From: Nostoc spongiaeforme FACHB-130 | Lineage (GTDB): Bacteria > Cyanobacteriota > Cyanobacteriia > Cyanobacteriales > Nostocaceae | Assembly (NCBI RefSeq): GCF_014698475.1 | Contig: NZ_JACJTB010000010.1 | Coordinates: 1-64,000, forward strand | DNA length: 64,000 nucleotides | Reading direction: 5' to 3' | Part shown: positions 54,067 through 62,882 of the stretch, in pieces | Numbering within the stretch: the stretch's first letter is position 1 | Layout: each line of letters begins with the position of its first letter | The notes under the pieces: generated by a model | Told to the model about the DNA's origin: nothing | Seen by the model: only the letters and a program-made list of their open reading frames with translations | Databases searched by the model: none | Made by a program: the position numbers and the translations under genes

Positions 54067-54903
54067 TTAAGTTAGCTGAAAGATAAATGTTACCAAGTCA
54101 CCTTTACCGAGGCTGATGCGATCGCCTGGGCGGAGGCGGTGTCTGTTCCCTGGTAATAATGGCAAGTTATTAATATAAGTGCCATTGGAACTACCGACAT
54201 CTTCAACATAGAAAGCATCTCCCTCAACGCGAACATCTGCGTGGATGCGAGAGACAATTTCTGAATTACTAAACCCGGAAACATCGATATCGGGGGGGAT
54301 GCGATCGTTGGGTTTACCGATGTGAATTACCGACAGACTTTGGGGTAACTCAATTTCGCGCTCACTTTGAATGTGAACTAACCGCGCTGTTACCTGTTGT
54401 AACTGAGTTCTGGACACACCTGCGGGGGCTTGTACAGGTACAGGTGCGGGTACTGTCGCTTCAGGTTCAGGTACAGGTACAGGTTCAGGTGCTGGTGCAG
54501 GTGCGGGTTCTGGTTCGGGTTCGGGCGCAGGTGCAGCCGCTACAGGCGGTGGAGATGGAGGTGCGCTTTCCACTGCTAAGGGTTGTTGTGCTGTGGCTGG
54601 TGGTGCATTAATTCCTAGTGCGTCTGGTTGTAACAGATCCAACAATGGATCTGGTGTCACTAATGGCGGTACTTGTATAGGAACTTCGGGAGCAACTGTA
54701 GGTGCAACAGCCGCAGGAGAAACAGGAGCAGGTGCAGCAGCAGAATGGAGATTAAACCCACATTGACCGCAGAAAGCAGCATCAGCCTGTACCGTTGCTC
54801 CGCAGTTGGGACAGTTACTAGTCGCTGGTAAAGGCGTATAGCAAGCTTCGCACTGGACAGCGCCGTTGGGATTGGGATGATTGCAATTCGGGCAGACGAT
54901 CAT
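54067..54903 (-). CDS. fraH: FraH-like double zinc ribbon, proline-rich, FHA protein
   Basis: Starting at ATG 54903 (MIVCPNCNHPNP) gives 278 aa; the frame runs to 54942. The N-terminus has two zinc ribbons (CPNCNHPNPNGAVQCEAC; CPNCGATVQADAAFCGQCG). A Pro/Ala/Glu-rich linker follows (about 50-175, with PEPEPEPAPAP repeats), then an FHA domain (195-278: HIGKPNDR, SRIHADVRV, VEDVGSSNGTYINN, LRPGDRISLG). This architecture and size match FraH, which in Anabaena is needed for filament integrity and heterocyst membrane maturation. The FHA domain binds phosphothreonine. Orthology is likely but not proven. Confidence 0.72.
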   Translation of the reverse strand: MIVCPNCNHPNPNGAVQCEACYTPLPATSNCPNCGATVQADAAFCGQCGFNLHSAAAPAPVSPAAVAPTVAPEVPIQVPPLVTPDPLLDLLQPDALGINAPPATAQQPLAVESAPPSPPPVAAAPAPEPEPEPAPAPAPEPVPVPEPEATVPAPVPVQAPAGVSRTQLQQVTARLVHIQSEREIELPQSLSVIHIGKPNDRIPPDIDVSGFSNSEIVSRIHADVRVEGDAFYVEDVGSSNGTYINNLPLLPGNRHRLRPGDRISLGKGDLVTFIFQLT

Positions 54904-55041
54904 TGATTTAAGCCTTTGTTGAAGATCAGCGTAAGATAGCACTGGTAAGCAGAAAAAACTCCGTAGATGCTTCTGCTTCTACCAATCGGCAGTTTTGCAA
55001 GGGGGCGATTCTAGCTTTCGATTTTAACAACTACTCTTTAG

Positions 55042-55112
55042 GAAGTTAAAAGTAAAAAGGCAAAAGTAACAAAGAATAGAGTCTTTTACCTTTTTACTTT
55101 TACCTTTTGACT
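55042..55112. repeat. Low-complexity inverted repeat
   Basis: 'aagttaaaagtaaaaaggca' and the complementary 'cctttttacttttacctttt' form a long foldback just after the 6-phosphogluconolactonase gene. It is of the same type as 16135-16253 and may terminate transcription on the minus strand. Confidence 0.5.
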
Positions 55113-55835
55113 TTAATTTGGCAATTCCGCCCCAGCCGCCGCATCTAGTAGCCACCAAAGTTCCCCTTGGGGGCGAATTAAGCGAGAGGGGTAGCTAAAG
55201 TCATCGGCTTGGGGGGCAAAGACTTGGGCTAAAGCTGGACGTTTATTAGCACCAGCGACTACAAAAATCACGCTACGAGCCGCGTTGATAAAGGGGTAAG
55301 TAAAGGTGATGCGGGGGTTGCCATCTTTATTACCCACAGTCACTAAGCGATCGCTCACTTTTAAGGCTTCGGTGTGGGGAAACAAAGATGCAGTATGGGC
55401 ATCATCACCCATACCCAGCAAAATTACATCTAATGATGGAAACTCACCGGGAGCAGTATGAAAAAATTCTTGTAAATCCTGCTCATGCTTGGCAGCAGAT
55501 AAGGCTGGATCAGCATCTAAAGTGGGCATAGCATGAATATTGGCGGCGGGGATATCAACACGGTCTAACCATGCACGCCGCGCCATTAATTCATTGCTAT
55601 CGGGATGATCTGGGGGAACGTAACGCTCATCACCCCAAAAGACGTGAATTTTATCCCAAGGCAAATCTTTTGTAGCGATCGCTTCATATAAAGGCTTGGG
55701 TGTACTCCCGCCAGATAAGGCAATCGTAAATTGCCCCCTTTGAGCAATGGCGGTTTCTAACTTCGATAAAATTAACTCTAGCGATCGCGCTATCAGCGCA
55801 GACTGATCTGATAGAATTTCTACCTGTTTATTCAT
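55113..55835 (-). CDS. pgl: 6-phosphogluconolactonase
   Basis: The 240-aa protein shows FTIALSGGSTPKPLYEAI, IHVFWGDERYVPPDHPDSNE and VILLGMGDDAHTASLFP, the signatures of DevB/SOL-type lactonases. It hydrolyses 6-phosphogluconolactone in the oxidative pentose phosphate pathway in the cytoplasm, a key route for reductant in the dark and in heterocysts. Length is normal. The gene is apparently single, with zwf not in the window. Confidence 0.94.
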   Translation of the reverse strand: MNKQVEILSDQSALIARSLELILSKLETAIAQRGQFTIALSGGSTPKPLYEAIATKDLPWDKIHVFWGDERYVPPDHPDSNELMARRAWLDRVDIPAANIHAMPTLDADPALSAAKHEQDLQEFFHTAPGEFPSLDVILLGMGDDAHTASLFPHTEALKVSDRLVTVGNKDGNPRITFTYPFINAARSVIFVVAGANKRPALAQVFAPQADDFSYPSRLIRPQGELWWLLDAAAGAELPN

Positions 55836-56043
55836 GGCTTGATAATTACATTGCCGGCTTCCAGCAATACGATACCGAACTTCTTACAAACCCTCCTTTG
55901 AACTTTTGAAACTTTTAACATCATCAGTTAGGTGGGCAAAGTTTAACCTATTTTATGGTTATCATCTGTCAGGTTATTTTGTCCGTAGTCAGTTGTACTA
56001 ACTGGGAAAAGGGGTGTCAGGGTTTAAGGGGTGTAGGGGAATC

Positions 56044-56076
56044 AGATCCCCGACTTTTTCAAAAAGTCGGGGATCT
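56044..56076. repeat. 33-bp perfect palindrome (copy 2)
   Basis: AGATCCCCGACTTTTT and its reverse complement flank a central C; pairing extends two bases further each side. Compared with the copy at 36214-36246, two positions differ, each with a compensating change on the other arm. It lies just past the 3' end of the CHAT gene. Confidence 0.85.
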
Positions 56077-56085
56077 GAAAACTGA

Positions 56086-58902
56086 CTACTTTTCCCGCAA
56101 AGGTGTCCAATTACCCGAAGGAACAAACGCCGCCCAAAATCTGGGATGCTGATATTCTGGTGTTTTGAGTAAATCTAACTGTGCTGCACGCAAAGCTTCA
56201 TGTCTTCCTTTACCTGCTTGCAAATTTTGGTAATACTTCGCCATCAAATCTTTTGTTGCAGCATCATCTACCAACCACAGACTTAAAACTTGGGTTTGAG
56301 AACCAGCAATTACCAAAGCTCGACGCAAACCATATACACCATCGCCAACTTTGACATCACCTTTACCGGTTTCACAAGCCGACAGCACCACTAACTGATT
56401 AGAACGCAAATCTAAACCAGCAACTTCCAGCGCCGTTAAAATCCCATCATCACCGGTTGTTACCTGATTACGTTTGTTTGCACCAGTTAAGGCTAAACCA
56501 GAACGCAATAAGGGGTTTTCTACTGCTAAAATCTTTTGTGGATTTGGTTTTTCTGCCGAATCTAATGAGGCATTGATATTTTGGGTGATGTCAGCGATGA
56601 AAAAACCGTGAGTCGCCAAGTGGAGAATTACCGGACTATGTAATTTTTTCACTGCCGTTTCTGTGGCATTTTTTCCTAAAAATAATTTGGCATTTGGTAA
56701 AACTTTTTTAATGGCGATCGCTTCAGATTTAGTCGCAGCTAAGGGTAAAAATTCCAAGGTTGCCAAATCACCAGAGCGTTTATTTGGCAGGGTTTGTACA
56801 CTAGGCTTTTTATTAGAGGTGACAGTTGAATTTTGGTAGTCGTAGTCAATATCTGCCAGCACAACCGGAGCCGTAGCATTACTATAATTTGACTGGAAAC
56901 GTAATAAATCTCGCCCAGTTGTCAGGTAAGAAAATGAATAACGCTGAATTAAAAATTGGTCTTGCTCATCTTTGATAGCTTCAAAGGGAATTAATGTTAA
57001 TTGTCCATCAGGAGAAATTAAAATATGCCGCGCATCACCCAAGAAAGGACGAATAGGTGCGATTAATTTTTCATCTAACGTGCGAGCCAGTTTTTTAAAT
57101 CCTGTACCAATGGCTAACGCTGTGCGGAAATCTATCGCTAATTTATCAATTTCTGCTGCTTCACCTAAATCAACCCATGTTGGTTGACCTTGAGAACGCA
57201 ATACCGCTAACGCATAACGGGGTTTACCAAATTTTTCTGCTTCTTTTGTGGCTTTGACGTTGAATGGTTTATACTGCACAATCTCTAACAAAGCTGCATC
57301 TTGGGGGATTTTGGCTTGGACAGCTAATAAATCGACTGGTTGAATTTGCTGACGGAATTCGGCACTTTTAACACTAATTTTGGCTTCTAGTTTTTCCTTT
57401 TCTGTTTCCAGTTTTCCTATCTGCTCTGTAGGGTTAGCAGTTTGTTGTGCTGACCGAGAAAAAACTAAGGCTGATAATTGCTGTTGTATTTGCAACCATT
57501 GAGTGAATAATTTTTGAGTTTCGGGACTTTTATCTAATTTGCTGCGTAATATTTGGATGCTGTCAGCTATAGCATCTAGAACTAGACCTTTACGACGTAG
57601 TACAGTAGTTAAAGCTAAAGATGCGGCGGCTGGATTGTTCCGCGCTTCTTGCAGAGCCAGGGAAACAGTAGCATCAGTTGTCCCAGCAAAAGTCTTAATA
57701 TAATCCTGTTTATTTTTTTCTGAGCCGACAGCAAAAATTAAATCAAGATTTTTTGCTTGAATATCTAACCCACGACGCTGAAAATCAACAGCATGAACAA
57801 TATCACCCTTGGCTTGATACAGAGAAGCCAAATTAGTCAAGTTAATGGCCACATCAGGATGTTGTTTTCCTAATACCTTTTCAAAAATGGCTAAAGCGCG
57901 GAGATGCAGAACTTCTGCTTGTTCATATTTCCCTTGTGAACTATATAGTGCAGCCAAATTATCTAATTTGTTAGCAACATCAGGATGTGATTTACCTAAT
58001 ATCTTTTCACTAATAGCTAAAGCGCGAAAATACAGAGGTTCGGCTTTGGCAAATTTTCCTTGGGCATTATAAGATGCAGCCAAATTATTTAAAGTAATTG
58101 CAATATCGGGATGTTCTTTCCCAAAAACCTTTTCATAAATAGTTAAAGCACGTAGATGCAGTGATTCTCCTTGTTCATACTTTCCTTGGGAATCATAAAA
58201 TAATCCCAAATTATCTAAGATAGTTGCAAAATCGGGATGCGAGTTACCCAGCAACTTCTCATAAATAGCCAGTGAGCGGAGATACAATGGTTCTGCTTGT
58301 TTAAATCTACCTTGTATCCGATACAGTCCAGCTAAATTATTTAAACTAATAGCAACATCAGGATGTTCTTTACCAAATATCTTTTCATAGATAGCTAAAG
58401 CACGCAAATGCAACGGTTCTGCTTGTTCATATTTGCCCTGTTTTCTATACAGTAAAGCTAAATTATCTAAGCTAGTAGCAATCTCACGATGGGAGCTACC
58501 CAATAATTTTTCTTTAATAGCTATTGAGCGGAGATACAGAGGTTCTGCTTGTTGATATTCTCCTTGTGCTTGATATAGTGCAGCCAAATTATTTAAATTA
58601 GTGGCAACAATGAGATTTTCTTGACCAAGCACTTTTTCTCTAATAGCTAATACACGTTCAGCTAAGGGTATAGCAGCACTATATTTTCCTTCTTGATATA
58701 ACTTGATGACTTGTTGATTTAGTTCTTCAGCTTCCTTTAAGGCTGCTTGTTGTTCTGCTGAATATGTGGGAGTTTGCTGTTGCGACATCCCTGTAACTGG
58801 CATACTTAACACTAACCCCGGTGTCATTCCCGCTACCATTATCCAAGGTGCTAGACACACACCCGCAGTATTAATCGCACTGAATAACTTTTTCACAATC
58901 AA
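56086..58902 (-). CDS. TPR-CHAT protease (kinesin-light-chain-type repeats)
   Basis: This 938-aa protein has an N-terminal hydrophobic export signal (about 1-35), seven or so 42-residue TPRs (ALAIYEKVFGKEHPDVAISL, NNLAGLYRIQGRFKQAEPLY) over residues 70-390, a helical middle (SLALTTVLRRKGLVLDAIAD) and a C-terminal CHAT domain with intact His765 (HLATHG) and Cys843 (LSACETG). The TPR type and the middle domain differ from the cluster at 2-12 kb, so it belongs to another CHAT subfamily common in cyanobacteria. The natural substrate is unknown. It is a single gene with palindromic repeats downstream. Confidence 0.88.
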   Translation of the reverse strand: MIVKKLFSAINTAGVCLAPWIMVAGMTPGLVLSMPVTGMSQQQTPTYSAEQQAALKEAEELNQQVIKLYQEGKYSAAIPLAERVLAIREKVLGQENLIVATNLNNLAALYQAQGEYQQAEPLYLRSIAIKEKLLGSSHREIATSLDNLALLYRKQGKYEQAEPLHLRALAIYEKIFGKEHPDVAISLNNLAGLYRIQGRFKQAEPLYLRSLAIYEKLLGNSHPDFATILDNLGLFYDSQGKYEQGESLHLRALTIYEKVFGKEHPDIAITLNNLAASYNAQGKFAKAEPLYFRALAISEKILGKSHPDVANKLDNLAALYSSQGKYEQAEVLHLRALAIFEKVLGKQHPDVAINLTNLASLYQAKGDIVHAVDFQRRGLDIQAKNLDLIFAVGSEKNKQDYIKTFAGTTDATVSLALQEARNNPAAASLALTTVLRRKGLVLDAIADSIQILRSKLDKSPETQKLFTQWLQIQQQLSALVFSRSAQQTANPTEQIGKLETEKEKLEAKISVKSAEFRQQIQPVDLLAVQAKIPQDAALLEIVQYKPFNVKATKEAEKFGKPRYALAVLRSQGQPTWVDLGEAAEIDKLAIDFRTALAIGTGFKKLARTLDEKLIAPIRPFLGDARHILISPDGQLTLIPFEAIKDEQDQFLIQRYSFSYLTTGRDLLRFQSNYSNATAPVVLADIDYDYQNSTVTSNKKPSVQTLPNKRSGDLATLEFLPLAATKSEAIAIKKVLPNAKLFLGKNATETAVKKLHSPVILHLATHGFFIADITQNINASLDSAEKPNPQKILAVENPLLRSGLALTGANKRNQVTTGDDGILTALEVAGLDLRSNQLVVLSACETGKGDVKVGDGVYGLRRALVIAGSQTQVLSLWLVDDAATKDLMAKYYQNLQAGKGRHEALRAAQLDLLKTPEYQHPRFWAAFVPSGNWTPLREK

Positions 58903-59238
58903 CTCACAAGCATTTTGGTTCAGTTATGACATCAATCATGTCCGCCCTATGAACTTTTTGCAAAGCTGTTGTCAACAAAACTCAAAACCTCAACGTTTAA
59001 CTTCAAAGCCTCAACGTTCGAGTAAAAAGGCTGAAACTTCTCATTTTATATCTTGTACCAGGCGACTGGAAGTCGCGTCTACACAGGCAAAACCCGCCTA
59101 CGCGGGTTAAAAACTTTGATTTTTTGTTTGTCTTCACTAAAATATCAGGCGATCGCACGTTTGTATAGCCGCGATTTCTAATCCCTAGGGCTAGATGCAA
59201 GATGTGGCTCATATACTTCAGCTTTTACGGTCACGTTA
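58903..59238. repeat. Spacer with dispersed repeats
   Basis: 'tcaaaacctcaacgtttaac' and 'tcaaagcctcaacgttcgag' are direct repeats (about 58979-59022). At 59060-59108 is a familiar Nostoc-type element, GGCGACTGGAAGTCGCGTC followed by ACCCGCCTACGCGGGTT, made of two small hairpins. No gene is seen. Confidence 0.6.
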
Positions 59239-60018
59239 CTACACTTTGATAGCGAGAATGCGAATTCTGCGATAATCTGCCAGCCAAACATGATTTTTGT
59301 AAAGCGTAGGCTTGAGGTAGTCTTCAACATCACGAATCACTTCTACTTGTTCCACAGCCGACAGGTTGGTGAAAAAAGCACTAGCAAACATTTCCAACCA
59401 GTTTTTGATACCTGCTGTCTCATCCGCTAAGACAGTGGGACGGGGAAATAAGATAGCATGAGTAACTTCAAAGCCTTGTTTTTCAAGTAAGTTACTATAC
59501 TCACTAATGCTAGGAAAATACCAAGGATTTAAAACTTGGGGACGAGAAAAACCAATTTTTTCCAAAGCCACGTACAATGCTTGGACTATGGATTCTACGT
59601 TACCTTTACCACCAAATTCAGCCACAAAACGTCCTCCTGGTTTGAGTGCTTGATATATGGAGGCGATCGCAGCATCTGCTTCTTTGATCCAATGCAAGGT
59701 AGCATTAGAAAATACGGCATCAAATAGTTGGTCTATTTGCAAGTTACGGGCATCAGCAACTTCAAAACGTAAATTAGGATAATTTTGTCGCGCCTTTTCA
59801 ATCATTGTGGCGGCGCTATCAATTCCTATCACCCCAGCGCCAGACTCGGCAATTTTGGCAGCAAGTTGTCCAGTTCCACAACCTAAATCTAAAATCAACT
59901 CTCCTGGTTTGGGGTTCAGCCATTGCAGTAAATCTTCGCCATATTGCCACACAAAAGCGTGTTTATCTTCATAAAGCAAAGCATTCCAATTATCTTTGGA
60001 TGGCGAAATCTGATTCAT
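59239..60018 (-). CDS. Class I SAM-dependent methyltransferase
   Basis: The 259-aa protein has the methyltransferase core: motif I LILDLGCGTGQLAAKI, motif II GVIGIDSAATMIEKA, FEVADARNL, FDAVFSNATLHWIKE and LKPGGRFVAEFGG. The order and the C-terminal part (NWLEMFASAFF) resemble trans-aconitate methyltransferase-like enzymes, though the substrate cannot be fixed. It is transcribed divergently from a LysR regulator 120 bp away, which may control it. Confidence 0.85.
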   Translation of the reverse strand: MNQISPSKDNWNALLYEDKHAFVWQYGEDLLQWLNPKPGELILDLGCGTGQLAAKIAESGAGVIGIDSAATMIEKARQNYPNLRFEVADARNLQIDQLFDAVFSNATLHWIKEADAAIASIYQALKPGGRFVAEFGGKGNVESIVQALYVALEKIGFSRPQVLNPWYFPSISEYSNLLEKQGFEVTHAILFPRPTVLADETAGIKNWLEMFASAFFTNLSAVEQVEVIRDVEDYLKPTLYKNHVWLADYRRIRILAIKV

Positions 60019-60138
60019 AAATTTAGTGAAATTCCGTGTGTTGATTGCTTAATATCCACAGTAAAAAAGATTTTTATTAATGTCCAATATATTTTTATAC
60101 TGTGATTAATATTTAAAAAATATTAGTTACCCTTACCA
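60019..60138. promoter_or_regulatory. Divergent promoter region for methyltransferase and LysR genes
   Basis: The 120-bp AT-rich spacer between the two divergent starts should hold both promoters and the LysR operator. I cannot pick a specific T-N11-A site with confidence. Confidence 0.4.
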
Positions 60139-61017
60139 ATGGAATTACGCCATCTGCGCTACTTTGTGACGTTGGCAGAAGAATTACACTTTGGCAAAGC
60201 TGCCGAAAAACTGCATATTGCCCAACCTCCCCTCAGTCAACAAATTCGCCAACTAGAGGCAGAATTGGGATTTGAACTGTTTCATCGCACAAAACGCCAT
60301 GTGCAGTTAACAGCAGCAGGTGAAGTATTTTTGAGGGAAGTGCAGCAAATTCTTCACCAATTACAACAAGCAATTCAAATCGGACAACAAACCAGTCGTG
60401 GCGAAGTCGGAAAATTAGTGGTTGGCTTTGTCAGTTCAGCCGCGTATAATATTTTGCCATTCATACTCAAAAATTATCGCAACTGCGTTCCTGGAGTAAA
60501 TCTAGAGTTACATGAATTAACTACAGATCAACAACTAGATTGGTTGCAAGAAGGACGCATGGATGTCGGTTTTATCCGTCCTCCTGTTGAAGACAATAAA
60601 TTTAGCTGGGAAACGATTTTTCAAGAATCGCTCGTGGTAGCGTTACCAGAGACGCATATTCTGGCGAAGCAATCTCAAATTAGTTTGACATCCCTAGCTA
60701 ATGAAGGGTTTATTTTATTTCCCCGAAAATTAGCACCCGGACTCTACGATTTAATTATCAGTGTTTGTCAGCAATCAGGTTTTAGTCCGCATGTTGTACA
60801 AGAAGCCATTCAGATGCAAACCATTGTCAGTATCGTAGCAGCAGAAATGGGAGTGGCGATCGTGCCTGCATCATTACAAAACTTGCAAAGAACCGGAGTA
60901 GTTTATAAATATATTGAAGAACCTACTCCAAAAGTAACAATTGCAATGATTTGGCGTAGCAGTGACGCATCTTCAACTGTGCAGAAATTTGTAGATATCG
61001 TCAGACACTTGAAATAA
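60139..61017 (+). CDS. LysR-family transcriptional regulator
   Basis: The 292-aa protein opens with the classical winged helix-turn-helix (MELRHLRYFVTLAEELHFGK, AAEKLHIAQPPLSQQIRQLE). The effector-binding domain follows (LVVGFVSSAAYNILPFIL, DVGFIRPPVEDN, ILFPRKLAPGLYDLII, VAAEMGVAIVPASL). The N-terminal and effector pattern is of the BenM/CatM-like group that responds to small aromatic or organic acids. It is likely to act on the divergent methyltransferase gene and on itself. Confidence 0.92.
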   Translation: MELRHLRYFVTLAEELHFGKAAEKLHIAQPPLSQQIRQLEAELGFELFHRTKRHVQLTAAGEVFLREVQQILHQLQQAIQIGQQTSRGEVGKLVVGFVSSAAYNILPFILKNYRNCVPGVNLELHELTTDQQLDWLQEGRMDVGFIRPPVEDNKFSWETIFQESLVVALPETHILAKQSQISLTSLANEGFILFPRKLAPGLYDLIISVCQQSGFSPHVVQEAIQMQTIVSIVAAEMGVAIVPASLQNLQRTGVVYKYIEEPTPKVTIAMIWRSSDASSTVQKFVDIVRHLK

Positions 61018-61105
61018 GAGTGTTGAGGTGTCAAGTATTCAAAACTCTGACATCCCAACACCCAATTTCAACAACTAACCTTTGTGTGTTAGTCCTAAAT
61101 TGAAA

Positions 61106-62842
61106 TTACGCCGGATAAATCCTTAAGCGGCGATTAGGTTCTTCGCCAAAGCTATGGGATTTGAGGCGATAATGTTCTACCAATTCATGCTGCATTTTGC
61201 GGACTTGGGGAGAACGGGGCAGTAACTCTACTGGCTGTCCTTTGGGAATGACAATTTGCTCGACTGCAAGTCTAGCTTCCTCTAGGGCATCAATTTCGTC
61301 ATCACTACCACTGTGCAGAAAAAGTTGCAATTCGCGGTCATCAGCGATTTCTGGATCGTCGATGTTGAGCAGTCGTCTCAGCCCACGGGTAATTTGCGGA
61401 ATGGTGCTGGCTTTAATCATGTGGATAGGGACATGACGGGCTTTGGCCATTTGCCGTAGTTTAGCGTGATTTTTGACATGCGATCGCAATGCCAAAATTG
61501 CATCGGCGCTGTCGATGTCTTTTGTCAAGACCACAGGCAAAGTCAGCACACTAACTACCTGTTCTAATTGGTGGCGACTCACCCCATAAGGATAAACATG
61601 CAGTGGCAAATCTTCCCCGTTGGGGCCAGCATTCTTCGTGGCGGCGAAATCAATGGTGTCGGAGTAGTTAAAGGATTCCTCTAGCAAGCGGTCAAACTCG
61701 CTCTGTCCAGTTGTTTTTTCCCGCTCTAGACTCAATGGCGGAAGTGCCACCATCTGTCCCGATGCCCGCCAGCCACCAGACTGTCGCCCAGAGGAGAAAG
61801 TATCTTCTCCGCTAGCTAGATGACCACCACGACCATTCACCACCGATAGCTGTCGAGTCATGACAACTTTGCCGTTGTCATCCACAGTGCGGGTTTGTGG
61901 GCTTGGTTGCCGTCCACGCAATAAAGTATCTACTGTGTCAGCAACACTTTCGTGAACTACCCAACGCTGTCGTTCTAACATCTCTACAGCAATTTCAAAG
62001 GTAGGCGGAGCTTTACGCTCTAACACCGTTTTTTGCGAACCACGCCTTCTGGCTTCGTCGTCTCCCAGTGTCACAGCCTGAATACCACCAACCAAATCAG
62101 AAAGTGTGGGGTTTTTTATCAGGTTTTCAATTTGGTTCCCATGAGCAGTGCCTACTAACTGCACACCGCGTTCGGCAATGGTACGTGCTGCTAAAGCTTC
62201 CAGTTCGGTGCCGATTTCATCAATCACAATCACTTCCGGCATGTGGTTTTCCACTGCCTCAATCATGACTTGATGCTGAAGTTCTGGATGAGCTACTTGC
62301 ATCCTTCTCGCACGACCAATGGCAGGGTGAGCAACATCGCCATCTCCCGCAATTTCGTTAGAGGTGTCGATAATTACAACTCGTTTATTCAACTCATCTG
62401 CCAACACACGGGCAATTTCCCGCAGGGCAGTAGTTTTACCCACACCTGGACGACCTAGCATGAGAATGGATTTACCTGTTTCTACCAAATCGCGGATCAT
62501 ACCAATGGTACCGAATACCGCACGACCAACACGACAGGTTAAGCCAATTATTTTACCATTCCGATTGCGGATAGCACTGATCCGATGCAAAGTTTGCTCA
62601 ATTCCTGCTCGATTATCTCCGCCAAAGGTGCCGACTCGCTGAATGCAATCATCAATTTGTGCTTGAGTTACGGGTGTTTCACTCAGATACTCAGCTTGAT
62701 TAGGAAAGCGAGCTTCTGGGCGACGACCCAAATCCAAGACTACTTCAACTAAACTATCTCGCTGAGGATGATTTTCTAGTACTTGTCGCAAGTCTTGGGG
62801 CAAGATGTCTAATAACTTTTGGAGATCGTCTTTAATCGTCAT
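61106..62842 (-). CDS. R3H/AAA ATPase, Ycf45 (SpoIIIAA-like)
   Basis: I start at ATG 62842 (MTIKDDLQKLLDIL) because the longer frame (to 62929) would overlap ldpA. The 578-aa protein has an N-terminal SpoIIIAA/Ycf45-like P-loop ATPase (Walker A LMLGRPGVGKTTALR; VVIIDTSNEIAGDG; VIVIDEIGTELEAL) at about 60-330. A variable region follows, then a C-terminal R3H-type nucleic-acid-binding end (VEHYRLKSHSFGEEPNRRLR, RxxxH motif). Such proteins are universal in cyanobacteria and some plastids; the role is unproven, probably nucleic-acid related. It lies 40 nt downstream of ldpA and is likely co-transcribed. Confidence 0.87.
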   Translation of the reverse strand: MTIKDDLQKLLDILPQDLRQVLENHPQRDSLVEVVLDLGRRPEARFPNQAEYLSETPVTQAQIDDCIQRVGTFGGDNRAGIEQTLHRISAIRNRNGKIIGLTCRVGRAVFGTIGMIRDLVETGKSILMLGRPGVGKTTALREIARVLADELNKRVVIIDTSNEIAGDGDVAHPAIGRARRMQVAHPELQHQVMIEAVENHMPEVIVIDEIGTELEALAARTIAERGVQLVGTAHGNQIENLIKNPTLSDLVGGIQAVTLGDDEARRRGSQKTVLERKAPPTFEIAVEMLERQRWVVHESVADTVDTLLRGRQPSPQTRTVDDNGKVVMTRQLSVVNGRGGHLASGEDTFSSGRQSGGWRASGQMVALPPLSLEREKTTGQSEFDRLLEESFNYSDTIDFAATKNAGPNGEDLPLHVYPYGVSRHQLEQVVSVLTLPVVLTKDIDSADAILALRSHVKNHAKLRQMAKARHVPIHMIKASTIPQITRGLRRLLNIDDPEIADDRELQLFLHSGSDDEIDALEEARLAVEQIVIPKGQPVELLPRSPQVRKMQHELVEHYRLKSHSFGEEPNRRLRIYPA

Positions 62843-62882
62843 GCTTTCTATGGTGACGTTTTGAGAGATAACGAACGAGCGA

